A stretch of 14,549 bases of DNA. Origin: an uncultured Spirochaetaceae bacterium (GTDB taxonomy: Bacteria > Spirochaetota > Spirochaetia > Sphaerochaetales > Sphaerochaetaceae). This document shows positions 1 to 7,400 of the stretch, one piece after another. The notes below the pieces were generated by a model, which searched no databases, had not been told where the DNA came from, and saw nothing but the letters and a program-made list of their open reading frames with translations. Both the position numbers and the translations under genes were made by a program. The first letter of the stretch is position 1. Every line of letters starts with the position of its first letter. The DNA is taken from the NCBI GenBank assembly GCA_947630635.1, contig CANRIJ010000026.1, forward strand, positions 1 to 14,549. Direction: 5' to 3'.

Positions 1-276
1 CAGAAGAATAACGTCTCCCTCTGGCTTCGGCCATTCGGTTCTTACTCTGGTTACTATATCCCCTGATCCTGCGCTGATGATGGTAATGTCGATTTCAGGA
101 TAGATTTTGTTGAATGCTTCACTGATAGCCTCAGCCTCGGCCTCAGATGCTGCGGAGTAGATAACGAGCTCTGTATCTCCAGTGGAAGCAGAGGATGCTG
201 TCTCTTTTGCAGCGCCTGCGAAAACGAGTGTGGTAGCCAATAAAGCGATAAATAATGTCACAAATAGTTTTTTCAT
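1..276 (-). CDS. ABC transporter solute-binding protein, Fe3+-type class (N-terminal 92 residues, cut by the window edge)
   Basis: The reading frame is open from an ATG at 276 to the left edge, so only the first 92 residues are visible. They begin with a Sec signal peptide: M-K-K, a hydrophobic core to about residue 18, and a likely signal peptidase I site after V-F-A (residue 20). There is no lipobox cysteine. The mature start (E-L-V-I-Y-S-A-A-S-E at 36-45, then an amphipathic helix and I-T-I-I-S-A-G-S-G-D at 64-73) resembles periplasmic binding proteins of the iron/thiamine/2-aminoethylphosphonate class. The conserved G-D-V-I segment lies at the cut edge. A GAGGAG ribosome-binding site lies a few bases upstream. 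Permease and ATPase genes would be expected further left but are not visible. Ligand unknown: iron is the commonest for this class but cannot be read from the fragment. Family call good, ligand speculative. Confidence 0.8.
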   Translation of the reverse strand, partial: MKKLFVTLFIALLATTLVFAGAAKETASSASTGDTELVIYSAASEAEAEAISEAFNKIYPEIDITIISAGSGDIVTRVRTEWPKPEGDVILL

Positions 277-317
277 TGCTCTCCTCACTTTTCAACAAGT
301 AATATTTTAGTATAACT

Positions 318-345
318 AGTATACTGCATAGTTGGCTGAATACAA
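318..345 (-). promoter_or_regulatory. Predicted promoter of the solute-binding protein gene
   Basis: On the minus strand a TTGTAT -35 box (345-340) and a TATACT -10 box (323-318) are separated by 16 bases, about 40 bases upstream of the start codon. The -10 box overlaps an inverted repeat, AGTATA (309-314) and TATACT (320-325) with 5 bases between, which could be an operator. This promoter implies that the transporter is transcribed separately from the uxu unit upstream of it. No convincing terminator was found between 346 and 472. Confidence 0.5.
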
Positions 346-472
346 GAGAAAAAGAAACTCCGTCATTTTGTTATGCTAAAAATACATATAGAGTTTTTGC
401 CTGCTTTTTATCCATAGGCGGCAATTTTTCGAAAGATGAAATATTTTGTCTTTTTTGCAGTCAATTCTCGAT

Positions 473-1366
473 TTAAAGAATAGTTGAATGGAGATACTCT
501 GCGCTTTCTCGTGTCCCATCAAGAGTCTCGAGAATGAGGTTTGCATCATATTCCCTCAAAATGTCCAAGGCCTCTTTATACGGAAATGATTCATCTACCA
601 GTGAGGAGTGAGAATCCTCGAAGATGAGCTTTTCTTTATTTGATGCGTTTGAGTGAAGATGAACGTTTACGACCCTTCCTGTTTCCATGACTCTTCTTAT
701 CTCATATAGAAAATCCAGGTCAAAGAGGGCAGAGCTTACATAAAGGTGCCCAATATCCAGCGTGAGGTAGTGCTCTTTTCTATTTGCAATCTCGATCATC
801 TCATCCGGGTGTATCAAAAGGTAGCCGGCTCTCGGGTTCAGATTCTCTATGGCAAGTCTCACGCCTTCGCTTTCAAATCTCTTTGTGAGTCTGGCTGTAT
901 TTTCCACCATTGTCTCAAATGCTTCTCTATAGGGTTTTGATTTGATGTATTCCAGAGTGCAGATTGAGCCCTTTTCATACGCTACATAAGGCTTATATAT
1001 AGCGCTTTCAAAATATTTGAGGCGCTCTCTGTTATTCGATGGAATAATCGAGTCGGCCATATAGCCTGGGTGCAGGACAACTATATCCGCACCCGTTTTT
1101 TTTGCAAGCTCCAGATCCTCCGTCATCATCTTCTCAGACCAGGCTATATCCTCTTTTCTCTTTGAGCCGAAGTTGGGAAAGTATGGGCGCCTTGGAGTAA
1201 GGGCATGAAGGGAAGAGACTCTTTTCTTCACATATGGAAGAATCTCATTTAGCCTCTCTTTTGTGAGTTCGTATGAAAGCTCGTAGCAGAACTCGGGAAA
1301 GGCCGATATATATTTCAGAAGTTCATCATTGGTCTTTATTCCAACGATGCTTATTCCTCTCTTCAT
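473..1366 (-). CDS. Sugar phosphate isomerase/epimerase-like TIM-barrel protein (AP endonuclease 2 / xylose isomerase-like fold)
   Basis: The protein is about 297 residues, normal for the xylose isomerase-like TIM-barrel family. Candidate metal ligands occur in the expected strand-end order: V-V-L-H-P-G (H99), A-I-E-N-L-N (E174), L-D-I-G-H (D204, H207), V-H-L-H (H236, H238) and I-L-E-T-L (E280). Such proteins are cytoplasmic isomerases, epimerases or endonuclease IV relatives; the substrate cannot be read here. I chose the ATG at 1366 (M-K-R-G-I-S), which shares one base with the stop of the upstream gene (TGATG) and suggests translational coupling. An ATG at 1381 would add five residues and overlap that gene by 16 bp. 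Neither start has a clear ribosome-binding site. It is the last gene of the uxuA unit, so a role in interconverting a hexuronate or ketose is plausible but inferred. Confidence 0.8.
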   Translation of the reverse strand: MKRGISIVGIKTNDELLKYISAFPEFCYELSYELTKERLNEILPYVKKRVSSLHALTPRRPYFPNFGSKRKEDIAWSEKMMTEDLELAKKTGADIVVLHPGYMADSIIPSNNRERLKYFESAIYKPYVAYEKGSICTLEYIKSKPYREAFETMVENTARLTKRFESEGVRLAIENLNPRAGYLLIHPDEMIEIANRKEHYLTLDIGHLYVSSALFDLDFLYEIRRVMETGRVVNVHLHSNASNKEKLIFEDSHSSLVDESFPYKEALDILREYDANLILETLDGTRESAEYLHSTIL

Positions 1367-2904
1367 CAGAAGTGAGCCCATCCATTATCGACGTACTTCT
1401 GAGCGATGCCGACTATGATGTCATTCATTTCTTTGGCCAGCTCGGGGGAGGATGCAACGACTTCCCACCTGGTCATGGCGTCTTCGCTGCGAGATATCCT
1501 CTGGGCAACCTGGACCCATGATGATGGGAAGAGAGAGTCTTTTGTGAATTTTTCTGGGAGGTTGAAGCGCATTAGTGTTGCGTCCAGATCAGACTTGTCA
1601 TCCATCTCCTTTATAACCAATGCGCCTCTTTCTTTCATCGCGCTCTCGACTTCTTCCATGATCCTCTCCATCTTATCAGGATCGTCAAAGTTAAGTGGCC
1701 ACTCTCTGAATCTGTTTATTCCCTTTTGAATCTCATGAATCCTCTCATACTCCTCTGGGTGCTCCTTCATGGCGCGGGCCGATAGGAGTGCAAAGAAGAG
1801 TGTGTTCTCAACTGGGGCAGTGCCCTTAGAAATGTCATTGGGGTCAAATGGGAAGTTCATGTAGTAGTGGGCAGACTCCTCTTCGCTTACAAGATATCCT
1901 TCACTGTAGTATTCTCTGAGCTTCTCCTTTATGAACGAGTGTCCGTTTCTTATTATGTGCGGCTCAATCTTTTTCTTTGCAATCTCAATCAGCGATAGGG
2001 GAATTGCCTTCACGTCAACGAAGATCTTAAAGTCGTCCTTTTCTCTTGTCTTTCTGAATATGTCCTTTATATATGGAATTAGGATGCTCATGTTGAGTCC
2101 AGGGATTACCTGGGTTCCGTCAGAGAACATCAGATCCATTCTGTCTCCGTCGCCATCGAAGCAGAAGCCTATGTCGTTTGAGCTTCTCTTCATTTTTTCT
2201 CTGGAAGGGGCAATAGAGCTCTCAATTATCGGGTTCGGGTCTCCCGATGGGAAAAATCCGTCTGGAATCAGGTTGGATAGCTCGAGAGTGCATCCAGATC
2301 TCTCAAATGCCATAAGAAAGTCTGCTCCAGCGGCTCCTGATAGAAACTCACCAAAGACCTTGAGGCCCTTAAGAGAGCCCTCTTTTACTCCTGCAAGCTT
2401 CATCGAGTAGTCAACATACTCCCTGAGCATCTCCACTATATGAATTTCGCCTTTCTTACTCTCAATAATCGGCTTAAGGTCATTGATGTAGTATTCCTTG
2501 ATTTTGTCTATTCCGCCCTCAGGGCCACAGCCAGAAGCGATTGGAGAGACTCCCTTTGATACCAGCTTAAGCCCAATGTAGTCCTTTGGATTGTGGCTTG
2601 CGGTGATCATTATTCCTCCCGAGTCTCTCTTTTGCATGCATGTGAAGTAGAATTGGCAGGTGCTTATCTGAACTGGATTGATAAATACGTCGATTCCTGC
2701 CTTGATAAGGGAGGATAAGAGTGCCTCCATTACCCTTGGCGCATAGAGTCGCGCATCCCTGGCCATAACAACAGAGCTCACCTTCGCATCTTCTTTGAAG
2801 TAGCGGGCAACGGAGGCTGAGAGCGCTGTGAGAACATCGTCTTCTAGCTTATTTGTCTTGGTTCTGATGTCATATGACTTGAACATAGATAGATTCTTAT
2901 CCAT
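1366..2904 (-). CDS. Phosphomannomutase/phosphoglucomutase family protein (alpha-D-phosphohexomutase)
   Basis: This 512-residue protein has the alpha-D-phosphohexomutase signatures in order. The phosphoserine loop T-A-S-H-N-P is at 101-106, with catalytic Ser103. The magnesium loop D-G-D-G-D-R is at 250-255. A sugar-specificity G-H-S-F is at 321-324 and the sugar-binding S-E-E-E-S-A-H-Y-Y at 340-348. The family moves phosphate between C1 and C6 of hexoses. The C-terminal phosphate-binding loop, normally R-x-S-G-T-E-P, reads R-I-S-R-S-E-D here (469-475): Arg, Ser and Glu are kept, while Gly, Thr and Pro are replaced. An AAGGA ribosome site lies 8 bases before the ATG, and the gap from the upstream reductase is 15 bp. 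Phosphohexomutases are not a normal part of the uxu route, so the substrate is unknown; manB or pgm cannot be chosen from sequence. Confidence 0.88.
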   Translation of the reverse strand: MDKNLSMFKSYDIRTKTNKLEDDVLTALSASVARYFKEDAKVSSVVMARDARLYAPRVMEALLSSLIKAGIDVFINPVQISTCQFYFTCMQKRDSGGIMITASHNPKDYIGLKLVSKGVSPIASGCGPEGGIDKIKEYYINDLKPIIESKKGEIHIVEMLREYVDYSMKLAGVKEGSLKGLKVFGEFLSGAAGADFLMAFERSGCTLELSNLIPDGFFPSGDPNPIIESSIAPSREKMKRSSNDIGFCFDGDGDRMDLMFSDGTQVIPGLNMSILIPYIKDIFRKTREKDDFKIFVDVKAIPLSLIEIAKKKIEPHIIRNGHSFIKEKLREYYSEGYLVSEEESAHYYMNFPFDPNDISKGTAPVENTLFFALLSARAMKEHPEEYERIHEIQKGINRFREWPLNFDDPDKMERIMEEVESAMKERGALVIKEMDDKSDLDATLMRFNLPEKFTKDSLFPSSWVQVAQRISRSEDAMTRWEVVASSPELAKEMNDIIVGIAQKYVDNGWAHF

Positions 2905-2919
2905 AGAGTTATTCCTTAT

Positions 2920-4533
2920 CTATTTGTATGCTTTGAGAAAATTCCTCAGTGTCTCTCTGACGCTTTTCTCTTTTTGAATCATGGACTTGAAGTAGCCTAT
3001 TACTCTCTCCGCAAGGCCTGCTTTATAGAGGTCAACGCCGAATATCTTGTCATTTGAAAGGATTCCTCGTAATTGGCTGAAGTCTCCGCTGTACCCAATA
3101 GATATGCCCTTTATCTGATTTTTGGCATACTCAAGCAGCGGGTCAGGGGAGAGCTCTATTCTCTCAAGGCTGTCATTCAAGGCCATTAGGTATCTAAGCC
3201 ATGCGGCAAAGACAAGGGGAATCGCCTTTAGTTCTTTTGCATCTAGACCTTTTTCCATGTAGGCTCTTATCGTTCCACCGAATCTCACTGAGAGCTTTTG
3301 GGAGGTGTCTGTTGCAATTCTCTCGGGAGTATCTGGCATAAATGGGTTAGGGAGTCGAATCTCTATAACCTCGTCTATAAAGGCCTTTGGAGAGATGATC
3401 TTTGGATCTTCCACGACTTTGAGTCCCTCATTATAGCCTAATATCTTTATTAGTCTGAGAAGATCTTCGTCTTTCATCTCATCGGATATCTTCTTGTAGC
3501 CAAGTAGGCATCCGAATAAGGCAAGTGCGGTATGCAGTGGATTAAGGCAGGTTCCGACCTTCATCTTCTCGACCTTTTCCACGGTATTTCTGTCAGTGAA
3601 GTAGACCCCTGCCTCCTCAAGCCTTGGCCTTCCATTTGGGAAGTTATCCTCAACGACAAGGTACTCTGCCTCTTCTGAGTTTACAAATGGGGCAATAAAG
3701 GTCTTCTTATCTGTAATAACTAGCTCTGTATCCTCGAAGCCGTCTTTTTCGAGCATTCTCTTGACAGATTCATCGGGCCTTGGAGTGATCTTGTCTATCA
3801 TGGAGATGGGGTAGGAGACATCTTTTCCGTTTAGATAATCCACAAAGCCCTTATCGACCTTGCCATTCTTTTCCCATTCAGCTGCTATTGTTTGGACACC
3901 ATCTCTTAGCTTATCTCCGTTGTTTGAGCAGTTATCCAATGATAGAAGCGCAATTGGCGATCTGTTTTTTCTGTATCTTATCCAGAGGAGCTCCACGAGC
4001 TTTGACATGAACATCTCTGATCCGGATGGACCTCTTTTGAAGTCCTCTAAGTACGCCTCAAAAAAGTCTCCCTTTGCGTTTTTAAGCTGATAGCCCTTTT
4101 CCGTGATTGTAAAGGTTGCGATCTGTAACGATGGGTTTTCGAATATGCTCTTAAGAAGGGCAAAATCGGATTTGAACTCATCTGAGCATTTTAGCGCCTT
4201 AGCAGCCGATGCAATCACCTCCTTTTCGATTTTGCCATCGCACTTCAATGTGACTATCAGGGATAGAGAGTCGTGGCTCTTATAGATTTTGTCTATTATT
4301 TCATAGTCAAAGCCCTCCGCAACGACTATGCCTTTATCAGATAGTCCTCTCTCAATCAGGCTATTCTGGAGTCGAAGTGGAAAGCAGCGGAAGATGTTGC
4401 CCGCTCCGAAATGGACCCATTCTGGCTCTCTTTCTGTGTTATCTATAATCAGGTCGATATCGTAGGAGGGTATCTTATAGCCTTTGCTTCTCCAATTCTC
4501 TCTTTCGAGCAGGTCTTTTCTGTTGAGTTTCAA
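2920..4533 (-). CDS. uxuB: Mannitol dehydrogenase family oxidoreductase, probable D-fructuronate reductase (UxuB-like)
   Basis: This 537-residue polyol-specific long-chain dehydrogenase has the N-terminal NAD-binding motif V-H-F-G-A-G-N-I-F-R at 40-49. Its C-terminal catalytic signature around K-V-G-T-C-L-N-P-L-H (325-334) supplies K325, N331 and H334, matching the Lys/Asn/His set of mannitol dehydrogenases with one extra residue between Lys and Asn. In this family UxuB reduces D-fructuronate to D-mannonate. Sharing a unit with mannonate dehydratase makes that the best reading. Mannitol dehydrogenase or tagaturonate reductase remain possible. The start codon is TTG at 4533-4531, one base after the regulator's TAA. 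It is preceded at 7 bases by an AGGAG that lies inside the last codons of the regulator gene. This arrangement implies translational coupling. No ATG gives a comparably placed start. Confidence 0.85.
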   Translation of the reverse strand: MKLNRKDLLERENWRSKGYKIPSYDIDLIIDNTEREPEWVHFGAGNIFRCFPLRLQNSLIERGLSDKGIVVAEGFDYEIIDKIYKSHDSLSLIVTLKCDGKIEKEVIASAAKALKCSDEFKSDFALLKSIFENPSLQIATFTITEKGYQLKNAKGDFFEAYLEDFKRGPSGSEMFMSKLVELLWIRYRKNRSPIALLSLDNCSNNGDKLRDGVQTIAAEWEKNGKVDKGFVDYLNGKDVSYPISMIDKITPRPDESVKRMLEKDGFEDTELVITDKKTFIAPFVNSEEAEYLVVEDNFPNGRPRLEEAGVYFTDRNTVEKVEKMKVGTCLNPLHTALALFGCLLGYKKISDEMKDEDLLRLIKILGYNEGLKVVEDPKIISPKAFIDEVIEIRLPNPFMPDTPERIATDTSQKLSVRFGGTIRAYMEKGLDAKELKAIPLVFAAWLRYLMALNDSLERIELSPDPLLEYAKNQIKGISIGYSGDFSQLRGILSNDKIFGVDLYKAGLAERVIGYFKSMIQKEKSVRETLRNFLKAYK

Positions 4534-4534
4534 T

Positions 4535-5212
4535 TTATTTCTCCTGAAAGTAGGCTGGATACTTCTTTATTATGCTCTTTGTCTCATTGTTGAGTTTTAG
4601 AAGGTGAGATGTGAGTATCTTCTTAGCGCTTTTCCAATTTTTGCTCTCAAGTGCACTTATCAGCTCTCTATGCTGCTCTATGTTTACGCTTGGGATATTG
4701 TTTGCATAGAATGACAGGATTCGCATTCTTCTGTAGTTTCCTGCCTCCTTTAGGATTATGTCCCAGAATCTCTTGAGGCCTGCTGCCTCAAAATAGGTCT
4801 CGTGCATCTTGTCATCGGCCTCATAATAGCTTGCGCCATCCTCGTGTGTGAGAGCCTCTTTTTGGAGTTCTACCAAGTACTCCATCTTCTTAAGGTATGA
4901 GGATCCTATCTCTGTCTCTTCAAGTCTTTTGAGGGTGCTTAGCTCTAGGCTGAGTCGGAAAAAGAGCTCGTCATGAACCATGTCGAGGTCTATTAGAGAT
5001 ACCCAAGAGCCTCTTTGTGGCAGCATATTCACAAGTCCCTCATCCTGAAGCCTTACCAAGGCATCCCTGATTGGAGATCTAGATACCTTGAGTTTTTGAG
5101 AGAGCTCTAGAATAGAGAGTTCTTCGCCGGGTTTGAGATCTAGGTATATTATCTCCTTCTTGATTTTGTCGTAGATGTATTGGCTGTTGAGTGTTCTCAC
5201 TGTTTCCTGCAT
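4535..5212 (-). CDS. GntR-family transcriptional regulator, FadR subfamily (FCD ligand domain)
   Basis: The protein has 225 residues. The N-terminal winged helix-turn-helix includes L-K-P-G-E-E-L-S at 26-33, S-R-S-P-I-R-D-A-L at 44-52 and the wing Q-R-G-S-W-V at 66-71, typical of GntR. The C-terminal all-helical FCD domain (about 78-215) has likely metal-ligand positions D133, H137, H181 and H203. FadR-type GntR proteins in hexuronate operons (UxuR/ExuR-like) usually repress until a sugar acid binds. Lying between uxuA and uxuB, it probably controls its own unit. The 24-bp dyad at 6301-6324 is a candidate operator, unproven. The ATG at 5212 overlaps uxuA by 16 bp. An in-frame GTG at 5200, sharing two bases with the uxuA TGA (GTGA), is an alternative start with an AGGA only 4 bases upstream. 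Confidence 0.92.
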   Translation of the reverse strand: MQETVRTLNSQYIYDKIKKEIIYLDLKPGEELSILELSQKLKVSRSPIRDALVRLQDEGLVNMLPQRGSWVSLIDLDMVHDELFFRLSLELSTLKRLEETEIGSSYLKKMEYLVELQKEALTHEDGASYYEADDKMHETYFEAAGLKRFWDIILKEAGNYRRMRILSFYANNIPSVNIEQHRELISALESKNWKSAKKILTSHLLKLNNETKSIIKKYPAYFQEK

Positions 5213-6282
5213 AGTCTCTTTTCGCTTTTATCGAGAGCCTCCCAGAGTCCGAGAATATACTGAGAGCCGAGAGCTCTGTCATAGAGCCCGTAGCCAGGCA
5301 TGGCCACCTCGCCCCAAATTGTCCTTCCATGGTCAGGTCTTATTGGGCCGTCAAAGCCAGTTTCGTATAGTGCCCTTACAATCTCATATAGGTCAAATGA
5401 TCCGTCAGACGATAGGTGAGCTGCCTCCTCAAAGACGCCGTCTTTAAAGTGGTGGAGGTTTCTTACATGGGCAAAGTGCACTCTTTTGGGAATTGCCCTG
5501 ATGATATCGGGAAGGTCATTCTTGGGATTTGTTCCGAGGGACCCTGCGCAGAATGTCATGCCGTTAAATGGGGAATCGACCCTCTTCATCAGCTTTAGTA
5601 TCTCATCTTTGCCAGTTATTATTCTTGGCAGCCCAAATACAGGCCATGCAGGGTCATCTGGGTGAAGAGCCATCTTTATTCCGAATTTCTCGCAGGTAGG
5701 TCTTATGGCCTCGAGAAAATACACCAGATTCTCAAAGAGCCTATCATTGTCAATTCCCTTGTATTTCTCAAAGAGCTCTTTTACCTTATTAAGTCTTTCT
5801 GGCTCCCATCCGGGCATTACAAAGCCATTTGAGTTTTCGTTTGTCTGGTCAAAGAAGGACTGTGGGTCAATTGAGTCGACTACGCTTTGGTCGTAGGCAA
5901 GAACGGTAGAGCCATCCGGTCTCTCTTTTTTCAAGTCGGTTCTTGTCCAGTCAAAGACAGGCATGAAGTTGTAGCAGACAAGCTTGATGTCATTTTCTGC
6001 AAGATTTTTCAGAGTTTTGATGTAATTGTCTATATAGTAGTCTCTCTTTGGAGTTCCGATTTTTATATCATCGTGTATATTTACAGACTCTATTCCAGCT
6101 ATATTGAGACCGCTTTTCTCAACTTCGTCTTTGAGCGCCTTTATTCTCTCTTTGGGCCATATCTCTCCTGCTGGAATATCATATAGGGTGGTAATTACCC
6201 CAGTTACACCCGGTATTTGTCTTATCTGCCAGAGTTTGACGGAATCAAATTCGTCGCCAAACCATCTTAGTGTCATTTGCAT
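5197..6282 (-). CDS. uxuA: Mannonate dehydratase
   Basis: UxuA dehydrates D-mannonate to 2-keto-3-deoxy-D-gluconate (EC 4.2.1.8) in cytoplasmic glucuronate/fructuronate breakdown. The 361-residue length and landmarks fit the family: N-terminal L-R-W-F-G, P-G-V-T-G-V-I-T-T-L-Y at 24-34, I-P-A-G-E-I-W at 36-42, the C-Y-N-F-M-P-V-F-D-W-T-R segment, A-L-H-P-D-D-P near the middle, and near the C-terminus H-V-R-N-L-H-H, S-D-G-S-F-D and R-P-D-H-G-R. The family is a TIM barrel using His/Cys/Asp residues and divalent metal. It is the first gene of the minus-strand unit. An AGGAAG ribosome site lies 10 bases upstream of the ATG at 6282; the second ATG (6276) is less well spaced. The glucuronate isomerase, 2-keto-3-deoxygluconate kinase and classical Eda aldolase of the pathway are not in this window. 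Confidence 0.97.
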   Translation of the reverse strand: MQMTLRWFGDEFDSVKLWQIRQIPGVTGVITTLYDIPAGEIWPKERIKALKDEVEKSGLNIAGIESVNIHDDIKIGTPKRDYYIDNYIKTLKNLAENDIKLVCYNFMPVFDWTRTDLKKERPDGSTVLAYDQSVVDSIDPQSFFDQTNENSNGFVMPGWEPERLNKVKELFEKYKGIDNDRLFENLVYFLEAIRPTCEKFGIKMALHPDDPAWPVFGLPRIITGKDEILKLMKRVDSPFNGMTFCAGSLGTNPKNDLPDIIRAIPKRVHFAHVRNLHHFKDGVFEEAAHLSSDGSFDLYEIVRALYETGFDGPIRPDHGRTIWGEVAMPGYGLYDRALGSQYILGLWEALDKSEKRLCRKQ

Positions 6283-6300
6283 ATATATTTATCTTCCTCG

Positions 6301-6324
6301 ATATATTACCTGCTGATAATATAT
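6301..6324. promoter_or_regulatory. 24-bp dyad upstream of uxuA, candidate operator
   Basis: ATATATTA (6301-6308) and TAATATAT (6317-6324) are perfect 8-base inverted repeats around an 8-base centre, CCTGCTGA. The element ends two bases before the uxuA ribosome-binding site, about 19-42 bases upstream of the start codon. It is near the expected transcription start if TTGCAA (6351-6356) is the -35 box and TTTATG or TATGCT just downstream is the -10. The position suits a repressor site for the GntR regulator or an RNA hairpin masking the ribosome site. The arms contain only A and T, so chance occurrence is not negligible. Confidence 0.4.
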
Positions 6325-6365
6325 TAGCATAAAGCATATAACATGAATTTTTGCAAAAAAGAATG

Positions 6366-6410
6366 GATTTTTGATTTTTGATGTTTAACAAAATACTTTT
6401 TTGATATAGA
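6366..6410 (+). promoter_or_regulatory. Possible promoter region of the class II aldolase gene (weak)
   Basis: The sequence holds three near-copies of a 7-mer, GATTTTT, GATTTTT and GATGTTT (6366-6386), then a TATAGA -10-like hexamer at 6405-6410, only 8 bases before the aldolase ATG. No good -35 box sits at 16-18 bases, and there is no ribosome-binding site between the hexamer and ATG. If the hexamer is the -10, the transcript would be nearly or fully leaderless. The region is very A+T-rich, so boxes of this quality can arise by chance. Confidence 0.25.
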
Positions 6411-6418
6411 CCATTCTT

Positions 6419-7342
6419 ATGCTTGTTAATCTTAAGACTATACTTGATGATGCAGCCTCTAAAGGCTATGCAGTTATTGCCACTAGCGCAGTTAGTATGG
6501 AGATGGCGAGATCCATGGTTTTTGAGGCAGAGGAGGAAAAGGCTCCGCTGATTTTCCTTTTGGGCCAGAATATGATGAGGCAGCATGCCTCTGCGGAGCT
6601 GATTGTTCCGATGCTTAGAGAGCTTTCTGAGCTCTCTTCTGTTCCAATAGCCATATGCCTAGATCATGGAAACGATGAAGAGAGAATACTCTATGCTATC
6701 AAAAACGGGTTTACCTCCATTATGTTTGATGGCTCTCTTCTTCCGCTTGAAGAGAATATCGAGAAGACTCGTCATATAACAGATCTTGCCCATAGGCTTG
6801 GCCTCTCTGTTGAGGGAGAGCTTGGGCATGTGGGAGTTGCCATGAAGGGGGATGAGAAGGACACCTCTCTCTATACAAAGGCAGAGGATGCAAAGAGATT
6901 TGTGGATGAGACCAAGGTCGACTCTTTGGCCATTGCCTGCGGCACAGCGCATGGCGAGTATCCCAAGGGAATGATCCCTCATATCGCATTTGATGTGATA
7001 AAGAGCGTAAAGGAGGCTACTGGGTGTCCAATTGCGCTTCATGGTGGATCTGGATCAGGAGATGAGAACATAATAAAGGCAGTTGAGGCTGGCATTAATA
7101 AGGTCAATGTCGTAACTGAGGCCTTTAACGCTGCACGAGATGCCCTTAAGAAGGCTCTGGATGAGAATCCAAAGATGGGCTACATAGAGCTTATGGAGAG
7201 AGAAGAGAGAGGAATCAGGGAGTTTTTGAGGCATTGGATATCTCTGACTAAGAGCGCTGGCAAGGCTGATGGCTTCAAAGCTGAGAATAGGCTTACATCT
7301 ATTAAGTCGACGCTCATAATAACTGAGGACAATTGCTCTTAA
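6419..7342 (+). CDS. Class II ketose-bisphosphate aldolase (fructose/tagatose-bisphosphate aldolase family, GatY/KbaY-like)
   Basis: This zinc-dependent class II aldolase has 307 residues, close to GatY/KbaY (about 285) and shorter than classical FbaA. Landmarks are L-D-H-G (D82 catalytic, H83 metal), F-D-G-S at 103-106, V-E-G-E-L-G at 131-136, C-G-T-A-H-G (H178), L-H-G-G-S-G (H208) and the phosphate/substrate loop I-N-K-V-N at 226-230. The following V-V-T-E differs from the usual I-D-T-D-type ending. The family cleaves ketose 1,6-bisphosphates to dihydroxyacetone phosphate and an aldehyde; the exact substrate cannot be read. It diverges from uxuA across 136 bp, suggesting shared sugar control. 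The ATG at 6419 lacks a ribosome-binding site. The last 25-30 residues after the conserved helix look like a non-conserved tail. Two hairpins follow the stop. Confidence 0.92.
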   Translation: MLVNLKTILDDAASKGYAVIATSAVSMEMARSMVFEAEEEKAPLIFLLGQNMMRQHASAELIVPMLRELSELSSVPIAICLDHGNDEERILYAIKNGFTSIMFDGSLLPLEENIEKTRHITDLAHRLGLSVEGELGHVGVAMKGDEKDTSLYTKAEDAKRFVDETKVDSLAIACGTAHGEYPKGMIPHIAFDVIKSVKEATGCPIALHGGSGSGDENIIKAVEAGINKVNVVTEAFNAARDALKKALDENPKMGYIELMEREERGIREFLRHWISLTKSAGKADGFKAENRLTSIKSTLIITEDNCS

Positions 7343-7349
7343 CTAAATT

Positions 7350-7374
7350 GAGTCCCTCTATTGACTCTTTTTTT
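7350..7374 (+). terminator. Weak intrinsic terminator after the aldolase gene
   Basis: GAGTC (7350-7354) and GACTC (7363-7367) form a 5-bp stem with an 8-base loop, followed directly by seven T. It starts 8 bases after the aldolase stop. The stem is short, so termination would be incomplete. A much stronger hairpin follows at 7401. Confidence 0.5.
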
Positions 7375-7400
7375 CAATAATATTTCAATATGACCATAAC

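Noticed and set aside
361..430. Terminator after the TIM-barrel gene (TTGCC...GGCAA with flanking T/A runs)
   Set aside because: The stem is only 5 bp with an 18-base loop, and its T-run follows on the plus strand, the wrong orientation for the minus-strand genes.
1931..2410. 159-codon plus-strand frame opposite the phosphohexomutase
   Set aside because: It is a by-product of codon bias on the real gene, with no start signals and no family resemblance.
6366..6386. Triple 7-mer GATTTTT-like repeat as a regulator-binding array
   Set aside because: It is low-complexity A+T sequence, the third copy is imperfect and there is no symmetry; it is noted only within the weak promoter entry.
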